Shown here: piece after piece, positions 27,213 through 35,459 of the stretch
Layout of the letters: each line of letters starts with the position of its first letter
Numbering within the stretch: the first letter of the stretch is position 1
DNA from: Duganella dendranthematis
GTDB lineage: Bacteria > Pseudomonadota > Gammaproteobacteria > Burkholderiales > Burkholderiaceae_D
NCBI RefSeq assembly: GCF_012849375.1
Contig: NZ_CP051684.1
Coordinates: 434,001 to 498,000 of the forward strand
DNA length: 64,000 nt
Reading direction: 5' to 3'
The notes under the pieces: model-generated
What the model saw: the letters and a program-made list of their open reading frames with translations, nothing else
What the model was told of the DNA's origin: nothing
Databases searched by the model: none
Program-made: the position numbers and the translations under genes

Positions 27213-28154
27213 TTACGGCGCCTTGACGAAGCTGCTCAAGGCGTCGATCAGTTGCGGCGCCACCGGCAGCGTCGGCGTAGCGTAAGAATTCATTTGCTGG
27301 GCCTCGTCATCCGGCACCAGTTTCAGGATGTGGTTCATGCCGTCGACGGTCACCAGCCGGGCCTTCGGCGCAGCTTCCGCCAGCGCCTTGGCGTCGTCCG
27401 CCTTAACCTGCATGTCGGTGCTGCCTTGCAGGATCAGTACCGGCATTTTTAACGCGGCGATGGCTTTGCGCGGGTCGTGCTGTAGCGCGGAGATCAGATA
27501 GGGCTGCACGTCCGGGTTATACACCGACATCAGTGGCGGCGGCACATTACTGGTGGTTTTTCCGGCCTTGAGCTCATCCAGAATGCGGTCGCTTTCAGCC
27601 TGCATTGGCGGCGGCAATTGCTCCTTCATCTGTTCGCGCAGCAGTTCTTCGACCGAACGGCCGGTGCCCGCGATCAGTACGCAGGCATCGGCCCCGCCCT
27701 GCTCGCAAGCTTCGGACGCGATCAATGCGCCTTCGCCATGACCGGCCATCACCACGCGCGAAAAGCGCGCATCGCTGCGCAACTTTTTCAGCCACGCCGT
27801 AGCGTCGCCGATGCAGTCATCCAGGCGCAGATCCTCTTCCTTCCACACTGGCAGCGCGCTGGCGGCGACGCCGCGCTTGTCGTAGCGGATCGAGGCGATG
27901 CCTTTCTTTGCCAACGCTTCGGCCAGCAAGCGCAAGGCATCGTTGGCGCCGAACTGCGTGGTGCTGTTGCCATCGCGGTCGGTGGGGCCGGCGTCGGCGT
28001 GCAGCACCACCACCGGGACTTTGCCGCTCACGCCATCCGGTGTCAGCTCGGTGCCATAGACGGCGCCGCCGCCCACTTCCACCGATACCGGCCGTTGCGC
28101 AGCCATCGCCGATACCGACACCATCAACAACGGCAACATGAATTTGAAACGCAT
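27213..28154 (-). CDS. Secreted alpha/beta hydrolase with Gly in place of the nucleophile Ser
   Basis: The 313-residue product has a signal peptide (MRFKFMLPLLMVSVSAMAAQ) and an alpha/beta-hydrolase domain of the group with a GPTDRDGN loop. The nucleophile elbow reads G138-H-G140-E-G142, where the family has GxSxG; codon 140 is GGC. The Asp (QGSTDMQV) and His (DGMNHILK) expected of the triad are present. The protein may therefore be catalytically dead or act as a binder; a sequencing error cannot be excluded. GGAG supports the ATG at 28154. It is the last gene of an sdpR-sdpI operon, 12 bases after sdpI. Confidence 0.88.
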   Translation of the reverse strand: MRFKFMLPLLMVSVSAMAAQRPVSVEVGGGAVYGTELTPDGVSGKVPVVVLHADAGPTDRDGNSTTQFGANDALRLLAEALAKKGIASIRYDKRGVAASALPVWKEEDLRLDDCIGDATAWLKKLRSDARFSRVVMAGHGEGALIASEACEQGGADACVLIAGTGRSVEELLREQMKEQLPPPMQAESDRILDELKAGKTTSNVPPPLMSVYNPDVQPYLISALQHDPRKAIAALKMPVLILQGSTDMQVKADDAKALAEAAPKARLVTVDGMNHILKLVPDDEAQQMNSYATPTLPVAPQLIDALSSFVKAP

Positions 28155-28166
28155 ACTTTTCTCCAA

Positions 28167-28802
28167 TTACTGAGGAAGACGTTTATACAGCAGCAGCGAA
28201 TAAGCTGCCGCCAGCGGCGCCCATGCACTCATCAGCACCAACAGCACCCAGTACGGGGCGGCCAGCCACACGGCCAGCAGGCCAAGCAAGCCGCTGGCCA
28301 CCATCAGCCGCGCCGCCAGTCGATGGGTGGCGTACCACACCGCTTCGCTGGCCAGCGTCCACGGCGTGCGGATGCCGATGAAGAAGTTGCGGCGTACCTT
28401 ACCCATTGAGTTGCCGATCAAAACCTGCGCCAGCAAGATCAGGGCAAGCAGTACGCGTACCGTCGGCAGCTGCACACCCAGCGCGCCGCATAGCATGATA
28501 ATCTCGATGCCGCCAAATAGCGCCACCACCGCCGCCATGATATAGCTATAGGTCTCCGGGAAGCTTTTCACTTCAAATTTTTCGGGCGACAGCCACGGTA
28601 TCGCCATCGCAAACAGCAGCATGCCGGTCATGGTGCCCGGACCGGCCAGCCACAGTTGCCAGCGTCCGCCGTAGCCATTGACCTTGCCGGCCGCGTTCCA
28701 GTGCACCGGAATGATTTCGGGCAGCGACGAATAGTAATACGCGGTGACGGCCGCCATGGCCAGGATCATCAAGAAGCACAGCATGATTGCGCGTGGCTTC
28801 AT
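28167..28802 (-). CDS. SdpI family membrane protein (DUF1648)
   Basis: The 211-residue product has the DUF1648 N-terminus (first helix, then LPEIIPVHWNAAGKVNGYG) and about six membrane helices, including the SdpI-type segment NFFIGIRTPWTLASEAVW. In Bacillus, SdpI is the immunity protein to the SdpC toxin and also signals to the repressor SdpR. In proteobacteria such pairs are common without sdpC, and their role is unclear. The start overlaps the SdpR-like gene by 4 bases (ATGA). Confidence 0.9.
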   Translation of the reverse strand: MKPRAIMLCFLMILAMAAVTAYYYSSLPEIIPVHWNAAGKVNGYGGRWQLWLAGPGTMTGMLLFAMAIPWLSPEKFEVKSFPETYSYIMAAVVALFGGIEIIMLCGALGVQLPTVRVLLALILLAQVLIGNSMGKVRRNFFIGIRTPWTLASEAVWYATHRLAARLMVASGLLGLLAVWLAAPYWVLLVLMSAWAPLAAAYSLLLYKRLPQ

Positions 28803-29086
28803 TTTTTTCTCCCCTTGGTATCGGCGCCGGCCAGGTCCATCATCCAGGACAGCACGTCTTGCAGCACGGTCGTATTGAGTCCATACCAGATGGTCTGCCC
28901 TTCGCGCCGACGCGTGATCAGGTCCGCTTCCGCCAGCACCGAGAAATGGTGCGACATGGTCGGCTTGCTAATGTCGAACTGCTGCGCCAGATCGCCGGCC
29001 GTCATCTCGCCGTTGCGCAGCAGGCGCAGGATCTCGCGCCGGGCGGGATCGGCAATGGCTTTGAAGGCGCTGTTGGAAGCATTCAT
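28799..29086 (-). CDS. ArsR/SdpR-type winged-helix repressor
   Basis: The 95-residue product is a typical SdpR-group ArsR regulator: FKAIADPARREILRLLRNGE, then the recognition helix region ISKPTMSHHFSVLAEADLI and the wing RRREGQTIWY. It has no metal-binding cysteines, as in SdpR autorepressors. It heads the sdpR-sdpI-hydrolase operon, and two overlapping palindromes just upstream are likely its operator. It probably represses its own operon until relieved through the SdpI-like membrane protein; that is by analogy with Bacillus. Confidence 0.92.
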   Translation of the reverse strand: MNASNSAFKAIADPARREILRLLRNGEMTAGDLAQQFDISKPTMSHHFSVLAEADLITRRREGQTIWYGLNTTVLQDVLSWMMDLAGADTKGRKK

Positions 29087-29096
29087 TAGGCATACA

Positions 29097-29117
29097 TCTA
29101 ATTAGACAGTTATCTAA
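29097..29117. promoter_or_regulatory. Likely SdpR-type operator
   Basis: Ten bases upstream of the sdpR start codon lie a perfect palindrome TCTAATTAGA (29097-29106) and an overlapping inverted repeat TTAGA-N6-TCTAA (29102-29117). Three TCTAA/TTAGA half-sites in 21 bases fit an ArsR-family dimer site for autorepression. Confidence 0.55.
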
Positions 29118-29128
29118 ATATAGGCCGT

Positions 29129-29153
29129 TTTAAAAGCCGGGTCAAGTCCCGGC
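29129..29153 (-). terminator. Terminator closing the beta-glucan utilisation unit
   Basis: On the minus strand GCCGGG, loop ACTTGA, CCCGGC is followed by TTTTAAAA, beginning 9 bases after the stop codon of the ABC ATPase gene. It ends the ten-gene unit and insulates sdpR. Confidence 0.75.
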
Positions 29154-29161
29154 CTGCGCAA

Positions 29162-30247
29162 TCAAGGCAGCGCAACGCCTTCCTGATCGAACACATGCCA
29201 GCGCTCCGGTGCTACCCGCACCCGCGCCATCTGGCCATTCTTCCACAGCGCCTCGGCATCGACGCGGGCGATGAACTGCGTGGTGCCACCGTCCGGCGTC
29301 AGATAGACGTAGCTGGCGTCGCCCAGCAACTCGGCCGCCTGCACCACCACATGGATGCCGTCGCTGTCGCTGGCCGGCTCCAACGCCATGTGTTCGGCCC
29401 GGACGCCGAGCGTTACGCCGGCGCCGGTCGCCACTCCGGCGCGCGCCGCCACCACCACCAAGGCGCCGCCGGCCACGCGCACCATCATCCGCCCTTGATT
29501 CATCTCTTCAACCCCGCCGCTGATCAGGTTCATCGCCGGCGATCCGAGAAAACCGGCCACAAACAGATTGGCCGGCTTCTGGTACAACTCCAGCGGCGCG
29601 CCGACCTGCTCCACCACACCGCCACGCAGAACCACAATGCGGTCGGCCAACGTCATCGCCTCCACCTGATCGTGGGTCACGTAAATCATCGTGCTACGCA
29701 GCGTGCGGTGCAGGTTCTTTAACTCGATGCGCATCTGCACCCGCAACGCCGCATCCAGATTGGATAGCGGCTCATCGAACAGGAACACCTCCGGCTGGCG
29801 CACAATCGCGCGGCCTATCGCCACGCGCTGCCGCTGGCCGCCGGACAGCTCTTTCGGCTTGCGCAGCAATAGCGGCTCGATGCGCAGGATGGCTGCCGCC
29901 TGCATCACTTTTTCGCGAATGGCCTCCGGCGTCAAACCCGCCAGCTTGAGCGCAAAGCCCATATTGTCGTACACCGTCATGTGCGGATATAGCGCATAAC
30001 TCTGGAACACCATGGCAATGCCGCGCTGCGCCGGCGGCACGTGCGTCATGTCCTTCCCGCCAATCCGCACCGCGCCTTCGTCGACAGTCTCCAATCCGCA
30101 GATCGTGCGCAGCAGCGTCGACTTGCCGCAGCCCGACGGTCCGACGAACACCACGAACTCGCCATCGGCGATGCTCAGATCAATGCCGCGCAAAATCGGT
30201 TGCTGGCCGAAACCCTTGCGGACACCTTGAATCTCCAGTCCTGCCAT
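29162..30247 (-). CDS. ABC sugar importer ATP-binding protein (UgpC/MsmK/MalK type)
   Basis: The 361-residue product has all ATPase motifs: Walker A GPSGCGKST (about residues 37-45), Q-loop FQSYALYPHMTV, signature LSGGQRQR, Walker B VFLFDEPLSNLDA and the H-loop VTHDQ. An OB-like regulatory domain follows from about residue 240, as in the MalK/UgpC group. It energises the two permeases encoded earlier in the unit. It is the last gene of the cluster, 10 bases after the GH94 gene and separated from its permeases by three enzyme genes, an unusual but not unique order. Confidence 0.94.
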   Translation of the reverse strand: MAGLEIQGVRKGFGQQPILRGIDLSIADGEFVVFVGPSGCGKSTLLRTICGLETVDEGAVRIGGKDMTHVPPAQRGIAMVFQSYALYPHMTVYDNMGFALKLAGLTPEAIREKVMQAAAILRIEPLLLRKPKELSGGQRQRVAIGRAIVRQPEVFLFDEPLSNLDAALRVQMRIELKNLHRTLRSTMIYVTHDQVEAMTLADRIVVLRGGVVEQVGAPLELYQKPANLFVAGFLGSPAMNLISGGVEEMNQGRMMVRVAGGALVVVAARAGVATGAGVTLGVRAEHMALEPASDSDGIHVVVQAAELLGDASYVYLTPDGGTTQFIARVDAEALWKNGQMARVRVAPERWHVFDQEGVALP

Positions 30248-30257
30248 GCGCTTCCCC

Positions 30258-33200
30258 TTAACCCAACAGCACTTCGATACGATGCAAGCCGTCGCCCTGC
30301 GACAACGGAATGCGCGCCGCGCCGGCTTGCGGCGCCAGCGACACGCCGTCCAGCGTAACGCCCACTACCTGACCCGCGCAGCCCTGCGGATTGTGCACCA
30401 CGATCTGATAGCTGGCGCCATCCGGCGCGGCGTATTGGATGCTGAACTCCGGCCAGTCATCCGGCACGCGCGGCGACAATACGATGTGTGTGCCAGCCTC
30501 GATGCTGAAGCCCAGCACCGACTCCAGCCCGACGCGGAACATCCAGCCGGACGATCCGGTGTACCACGTCCAGCCGCCGCGTCCCACATGCGGCGCCTCG
30601 CCATAGACGTCTGCCGCAATCACATACGGCTCGACCTGATACACCGCGACAGCGGCCGGATCGAGCGCGTGACTGACAGGGCTGATCATTTCCAGCAGCC
30701 GCGCGGCGCGGTCGCGGCGGCCCGCTTCGGCCATGGCGCGCACCGCCCAGCAGGCGGCATGCGTGTACTGGCCGCCGTTCTCGCGCACGCCGGCCACGTA
30801 GCCTTTGATGTAGCCGGGATCATTGGGCGTGTTGACGAAGGCAGGCGTCAGCAGCCGGATCAGGCCATCGTGTTCGGAGATCAGCCGCTGTTCCATCGCA
30901 TCCAGCGCCTGGCTGGCGCGCTGCGCCGGCGCTGCGCCGGAGATCACCGCCCAGGCCTGAGCCAGCGCGTCGATCTGGCATTCGTCGCTGTCCTTCGAGC
31001 CGATGACGGCGCCGTTGTCGTAGAAGGCGCGGCGATACCAGTCGCCGTCCCAGCCATCGGCATTCAGCGCGTAGTCCAGATGATCGTGGTAGGCGCGGTA
31101 GATGGTCACGCGTGCGTGGTCGCCGCGCTGTTCGCAGATCGGCAGGAAATCCTTGATGATGCGCGACAGGAAAAAGCCCATCCACACGCTCTCGCCCCGC
31201 CCTTCGCGGCCGACGCGGTTCATGCCGTCATTCCAGTCGCCGGTGCCCATCAACGGCAGGCCGTGCGCGCCCTGCGTCAGCGAGCGGTCCAGTGCGCGGC
31301 AGCAGTGTTCATAGATATCGGCGCTTTCGCCTGACAGTTCGGGCTTCAGGTAAACTTCGTCCTCGCCATCCTCCAGGTGCCGCGCGGTCAGGAACGGCTC
31401 CACTTCATCCAGCACGCTGCGGTCGCCGGTGGTGTGGACATAGAAAGCGGTGATGTAGGGCAGCCATAACAGATCGTCCGAGAAGCGCGTGCGCAGCCCC
31501 TGCTCCATCGGCGCGGTGTGCCACCAGTGCAGCACATCGCCTTCCACGAACTGATGGGCGGCGTGGATGCGGATCTGCTGGCGCGTCAGGTCGGGACGGG
31601 CATAAATCATGGCGCTGGAATCCTGCAACTGGTCGCGGTACCCCAGCGCGCCGCCGGACTGATAGAAGGCCGAGCGGCCCCAGATGCGGCAACTCAGGTT
31701 CTGATAGGCCAACCAGCCATTCAGCATCAGGTCAACTGCCGGCGCCGGCGTGCGCACCTGCACCGCGCCGACGGTCTTGCGCCAGAAGGCGGTAATCTCG
31801 TCGTAAGCCTGCTGCACCGCGCCGGGCGTCGAATAGCGCCGTACCAGCTCCAGCGCGGCGTTGCGCTCCACAGTCTCGCCGAGCAGGAAAACGCATTCCA
31901 GCGTGGCGCCCGGCGCCAGCTCCTGCACCACCTGCAAGGCCGCGCAGGGATCGAGTCCCGCGCCGCTGACGCCATCCAGCCGGGGCGCGGCCAATGCCGC
32001 CGGTTGCGCCGTGCTGCCATGCAGGCCGATAAACGCGGCGCGGTCGGCGCTGTGATGCACTGCGGCGTTATCTGCCGCCAAGGCGGCGGCGAAGGTCACG
32101 CCGTCTGCAAATACCCCGGCCAATGGATTGGTCGCCAGCAGCACGCCAGCAGGATCGTGTTCGGTCACGACAAAGCGGCTGCTGTCGGCGGGCGTGCCGC
32201 CCAACACCAGGCGCTGATACGAGAACAGCGACAGGCGGCGCGCGGTATCGCCATGATTGGTCACCCGCACGCGCACCAGTTTCACCGGATCGTGACGTGG
32301 CACGAACATCGTGGTTTGCTGCTCCAACCCATGGCTGATATGGCGGAAGCGCGTATAGCCAAAGCCGTGCGCCGCTTCGTAGCCTGCGCATGCCGTCGCC
32401 GGACCGGGTACCGGCGACCAGAATTGGCCGTTGTCTTCGTCGCGCACATATAACGCCTCGCCATGCGGATCGCGTATCGGATCGTTATACCACGGCGTCA
32501 GGCGATGCACGCGGCTGTTGCGGCTCCAGGTGTAGCCCGCACCGCTGTCGCTGACCAGGAAGCCGAAATGTTCGTTGGAGATGGCGTTGGTCCACGCCAG
32601 CGGCGGGCGATGCAGGCCGCGATCGGCGTCCCAGTCCATGCGGATCACATATTCATCGCCCGCTTCAGTGAAGCCGCCGTTGCCGTTAAAGAAGCGTAGC
32701 GCTGCATCGCTGCTGACTGCGGCCGGGCCGTTGGCCAGCGTGGCTTTGGGCGTATTTGACGCAATCGGCGTGGAAAGCGCTGCGCCATCGGACGTGTCCA
32801 GCGCTGGCAAGCCATCGCGCACCACGAGCAGAGCATTCAGTTCGATATGCGCCAGATCGGCAGTCGACAGGCTGGCATGATCGCGGACGTGCAGACCGTC
32901 GTCAGTGGCCCAGGCGCCGTCGCCCCCCAGCAGCAGCACGTTGAAGTGCAGCCCCATTGCGGCCCAGTAGCGGCGCGCCTGCAGCACCAGTTCCACATCA
33001 GCGTCACCAGGCCGCGTGGCCCACAGCAGCACATCGATCGGCGGCAGGCCGTGCGCCGCCGCGCCAACTTCACCGGTGGCTACGCCCGCGTCAATTGGCG
33101 CGGCGATCAGGCCGCTGGCCACGGCAATTGCCGCTGGTGGCAGACGCAGGCCCGCTTGGCCATACAGCATCGCGCCTGCCAGTCGTTGGCAGTATGCAGC

Positions 33201-34076
33201 CTGCTCCGCGCTCAGGCCAATCTGCTGGCGCAGCGCTTCGCCGGCGGTGCGCGCGGCGGCAAGCAGCGGCAGGCCATCCCCGCTCGCCGCGCTGACCAGC
33301 GCCAGCGCCTGATCGCGACTGGGTGCTGCACCGAGCACGAACACCACGCGCGCCTGTCCGCCCGGGGCCAGCGCCACGCTGCGGCGCAGGCTGAAAGCCG
33401 GGTCCAGCACATTGCCTGCGGTGCCGGACAAGGCGCCATCCATCCCCACCGGCGTGCGCAGATCGCGGCCACGGCCGACAAAGCGCGTGCGGTCCGTTTC
33501 AAAGCCGGCGGCCTCGCCACCGGCGGCGGCATGCACCATCCACAGTCCGGCCTCGCCCTCGCCTCGTGGGCGGCGGTGCGCCAGTAGCGCTCCACTGCCG
33601 GCATCATGCTCGGTCTGCACAAACAATTTTGAGAACGCAGGATGCCCTGCTTCCTCGGACTGGCGGTTCAGCACCACTTCCAGATAGCTGGTCAGCTCAA
33701 TCTTGCGCGCGCGGTCCGACAGGTTACTAAGCAGGATGCTGCGCACCTCCACGTCCCGCTCAGGATCGAGCGCCGCTTCCAGGCGCGCCTCGATGCCATC
33801 AGCGGTGGCGCTGATCCAGCAACTGCCGGCATCACCGCCAGCGGCGCGTTGCGCGGCGACGCCGCCACCGGGCTGCGCGCCCAGCGGCCAATGCCTGCCG
33901 CTTTCGGTATCGCGCAGGTAGAAGAAGTAGCCTTCCGCGTCTTCAATGCGGTCGCCATTCCAGCGCGACAGCGTGGTGTCGCCAACACGGCTGAAGCCCG
34001 TGCCGGCGCCGGTCAGCAAAGTGGTGAAGCTGCCGTTCGACAGCAATTGCGCATGGCGCATCAGTACATTGGTCAT
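30258..34076 (-). CDS. GH94 family phosphorylase, probable 1,2-beta-oligoglucan phosphorylase
   Basis: The 1272-residue product looks like the C-terminal half of cyclic beta-1,2-glucan synthase. An N-terminal supersandwich domain (about 1-270) is followed by a linker. A second supersandwich starts at about 480 (AWTNAISNEHFGFLVSDSGAGYTWS, NDPIRDPHGEALYVRDEDNG). An (alpha/alpha)6 barrel ends the core, with the GH94 catalytic segment MGTGDWNDGMNRVG near residue 948. It has no signal peptide, so it is cytoplasmic. Known free-standing relatives phosphorolyse beta-1,2-glucooligosaccharides to glucose-1-phosphate. The start at 34076 lies 5 bases after the GH1 stop; upstream open codons overlap GH1. 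Other beta-linkages remain possible. Confidence 0.85.
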   Translation of the reverse strand: MTNVLMRHAQLLSNGSFTTLLTGAGTGFSRVGDTTLSRWNGDRIEDAEGYFFYLRDTESGRHWPLGAQPGGGVAAQRAAGGDAGSCWISATADGIEARLEAALDPERDVEVRSILLSNLSDRARKIELTSYLEVVLNRQSEEAGHPAFSKLFVQTEHDAGSGALLAHRRPRGEGEAGLWMVHAAAGGEAAGFETDRTRFVGRGRDLRTPVGMDGALSGTAGNVLDPAFSLRRSVALAPGGQARVVFVLGAAPSRDQALALVSAASGDGLPLLAAARTAGEALRQQIGLSAEQAAYCQRLAGAMLYGQAGLRLPPAAIAVASGLIAAPIDAGVATGEVGAAAHGLPPIDVLLWATRPGDADVELVLQARRYWAAMGLHFNVLLLGGDGAWATDDGLHVRDHASLSTADLAHIELNALLVVRDGLPALDTSDGAALSTPIASNTPKATLANGPAAVSSDAALRFFNGNGGFTEAGDEYVIRMDWDADRGLHRPPLAWTNAISNEHFGFLVSDSGAGYTWSRNSRVHRLTPWYNDPIRDPHGEALYVRDEDNGQFWSPVPGPATACAGYEAAHGFGYTRFRHISHGLEQQTTMFVPRHDPVKLVRVRVTNHGDTARRLSLFSYQRLVLGGTPADSSRFVVTEHDPAGVLLATNPLAGVFADGVTFAAALAADNAAVHHSADRAAFIGLHGSTAQPAALAAPRLDGVSGAGLDPCAALQVVQELAPGATLECVFLLGETVERNAALELVRRYSTPGAVQQAYDEITAFWRKTVGAVQVRTPAPAVDLMLNGWLAYQNLSCRIWGRSAFYQSGGALGYRDQLQDSSAMIYARPDLTRQQIRIHAAHQFVEGDVLHWWHTAPMEQGLRTRFSDDLLWLPYITAFYVHTTGDRSVLDEVEPFLTARHLEDGEDEVYLKPELSGESADIYEHCCRALDRSLTQGAHGLPLMGTGDWNDGMNRVGREGRGESVWMGFFLSRIIKDFLPICEQRGDHARVTIYRAYHDHLDYALNADGWDGDWYRRAFYDNGAVIGSKDSDECQIDALAQAWAVISGAAPAQRASQALDAMEQRLISEHDGLIRLLTPAFVNTPNDPGYIKGYVAGVRENGGQYTHAACWAVRAMAEAGRRDRAARLLEMISPVSHALDPAAVAVYQVEPYVIAADVYGEAPHVGRGGWTWYTGSSGWMFRVGLESVLGFSIEAGTHIVLSPRVPDDWPEFSIQYAAPDGASYQIVVHNPQGCAGQVVGVTLDGVSLAPQAGAARIPLSQGDGLHRIEVLLG

Positions 34077-34081
34077 GGTCG

Positions 34082-35440
34082 TTATACGGTTGGGTTCAGG
34101 CAGGCGCCATTGCTGGCGACGATATCGGCATACAGGTAGGCGCTGTCTTTCAGCGTGCGCTGCTGCGTTTCGAAATTCACATGGACGATGCCGAAGCGCT
34201 TGGCAAAGCCCAGCGACCACTCCAAGTTGTCGAGCAGCGACCACACCATGTAGCCGCGCACATCGACACCCTGCGCCAGCGCATTGCTCAGGGCTTGCAT
34301 ATTCTTGCGCAGACAATCGATCCGCAGCGGATCGTGCACGCGGCCGTTCTCCGCGTTCGGCGGATCGTAGAACGCTGAACCGTTTTCCATGATGTACACC
34401 GGCATGGGGCCATAACGCTGAGTGAAGGTGGTCAGCGTGTCGGTCAGTCCTTGCGGGAAGACTTCCCAGCCGGTTTCGGTGTAGGTGGCTTGCGGCTGGC
34501 GCACCGGGGCCACCTTCAGCGGCCAGTTGGACGGCTCGTTGCGCACCACGCTGCGCGTGTAGTAATTGATGCCGACGAAATCCAGCTTCTGGCCGATCAG
34601 ATCGAAATCGGCCGCCGGCCAGTCCGGCCAGGCGTCGCCGAACATCTGCTTCAGCTCCGGTGGGTAACTGCCGAGAAAAATCGGATCGAGGTACTGGCGA
34701 TTCATATAGGCGTCGGCACGGCGGGTCGCGTCAAGGTCTTCCTGCGACTGGCTGGCGGGGTACTTCGGTTCGATATTGACGACGATGCCGATCTGATGCC
34801 GCCCGATTTCGCGGTAGGCCTGGACGGCACTGCCGTGCGCACGCATCAGGTTATGGCTGGCCAACGCCGCCTCGTGCAGGTTGCGATGCCCCGGCGCCAG
34901 CGTGCCGTGCATGTAGCCGCCGTCCGTCACCACCCAGGGTTCGTTCAGGGTGGCCCAGGATTTGACGCGTCCATCGAAGGCCTTGAACAGGATGCGCGTG
35001 TAGTCCGTGAACCAGTCGGCGATATCGGGATTGAGCCAGCCGCCGCGATCGTCCAGCGCGGCCGGCAAGTCCCAGTGATACAGCGTCACCATCGGCTCGA
35101 TCCCATGCGCCAGCAACTCGTCAATCAGTTTGCTGTAGAAATCCAGCCCGGGCTGATTGACCGCGCCACGCCCCTGCGGCAGGATGCGGCTCCACGATAC
35201 ACTGAAGCGGTAGGCTTTCAGCCCCAGTCTGGCCATCAGCGCCACGTCTTCCTTGTAGCGGTTGTAATGGTCGCAGGCGATGTCACCGTTGTCGCCGTCA
35301 CGCACGTTGCCGGGCACCGCGCAGAAGCGCTGCCAGATACTCGGTCCCGCGCCATCGGCCAGCGGCGAGCCTTCGATCTGGTAGGCGGAAGTGGCGCTAC
35401 CCCAAATGAAATCAGGCGGAAAATGAATCGGTTTGCTCAT
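34082..35440 (-). CDS. GH1 beta-glucosidase
   Basis: The 452-residue GH1 enzyme has an intact TIM barrel. The acid/base Glu is in TLNEP (about residue 167) and the nucleophile Glu in IMENG (about 352). The N-terminus FIWGSATSAYQIEG and the C-terminal WSLLDNLEWSLGF, which lines the glycone site, are typical. There is no signal peptide, so it acts in the cytoplasm, probably on sophorose or other short beta-glucosides left after phosphorolysis. AGGGA precedes the ATG at 35440. It sits 5 bases before the GH94 gene. Confidence 0.95.
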   Translation of the reverse strand: MSKPIHFPPDFIWGSATSAYQIEGSPLADGAGPSIWQRFCAVPGNVRDGDNGDIACDHYNRYKEDVALMARLGLKAYRFSVSWSRILPQGRGAVNQPGLDFYSKLIDELLAHGIEPMVTLYHWDLPAALDDRGGWLNPDIADWFTDYTRILFKAFDGRVKSWATLNEPWVVTDGGYMHGTLAPGHRNLHEAALASHNLMRAHGSAVQAYREIGRHQIGIVVNIEPKYPASQSQEDLDATRRADAYMNRQYLDPIFLGSYPPELKQMFGDAWPDWPAADFDLIGQKLDFVGINYYTRSVVRNEPSNWPLKVAPVRQPQATYTETGWEVFPQGLTDTLTTFTQRYGPMPVYIMENGSAFYDPPNAENGRVHDPLRIDCLRKNMQALSNALAQGVDVRGYMVWSLLDNLEWSLGFAKRFGIVHVNFETQQRTLKDSAYLYADIVASNGACLNPTV

Positions 35441-35459
35441 GTGTCGATATCCCTGAAAG

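Noticed and set aside
30258-34076. Cyclic beta-1,2-glucan synthase gene
   Set aside because: Only the GH94-like half is present; there is no glycosyltransferase domain and there are no membrane helices.
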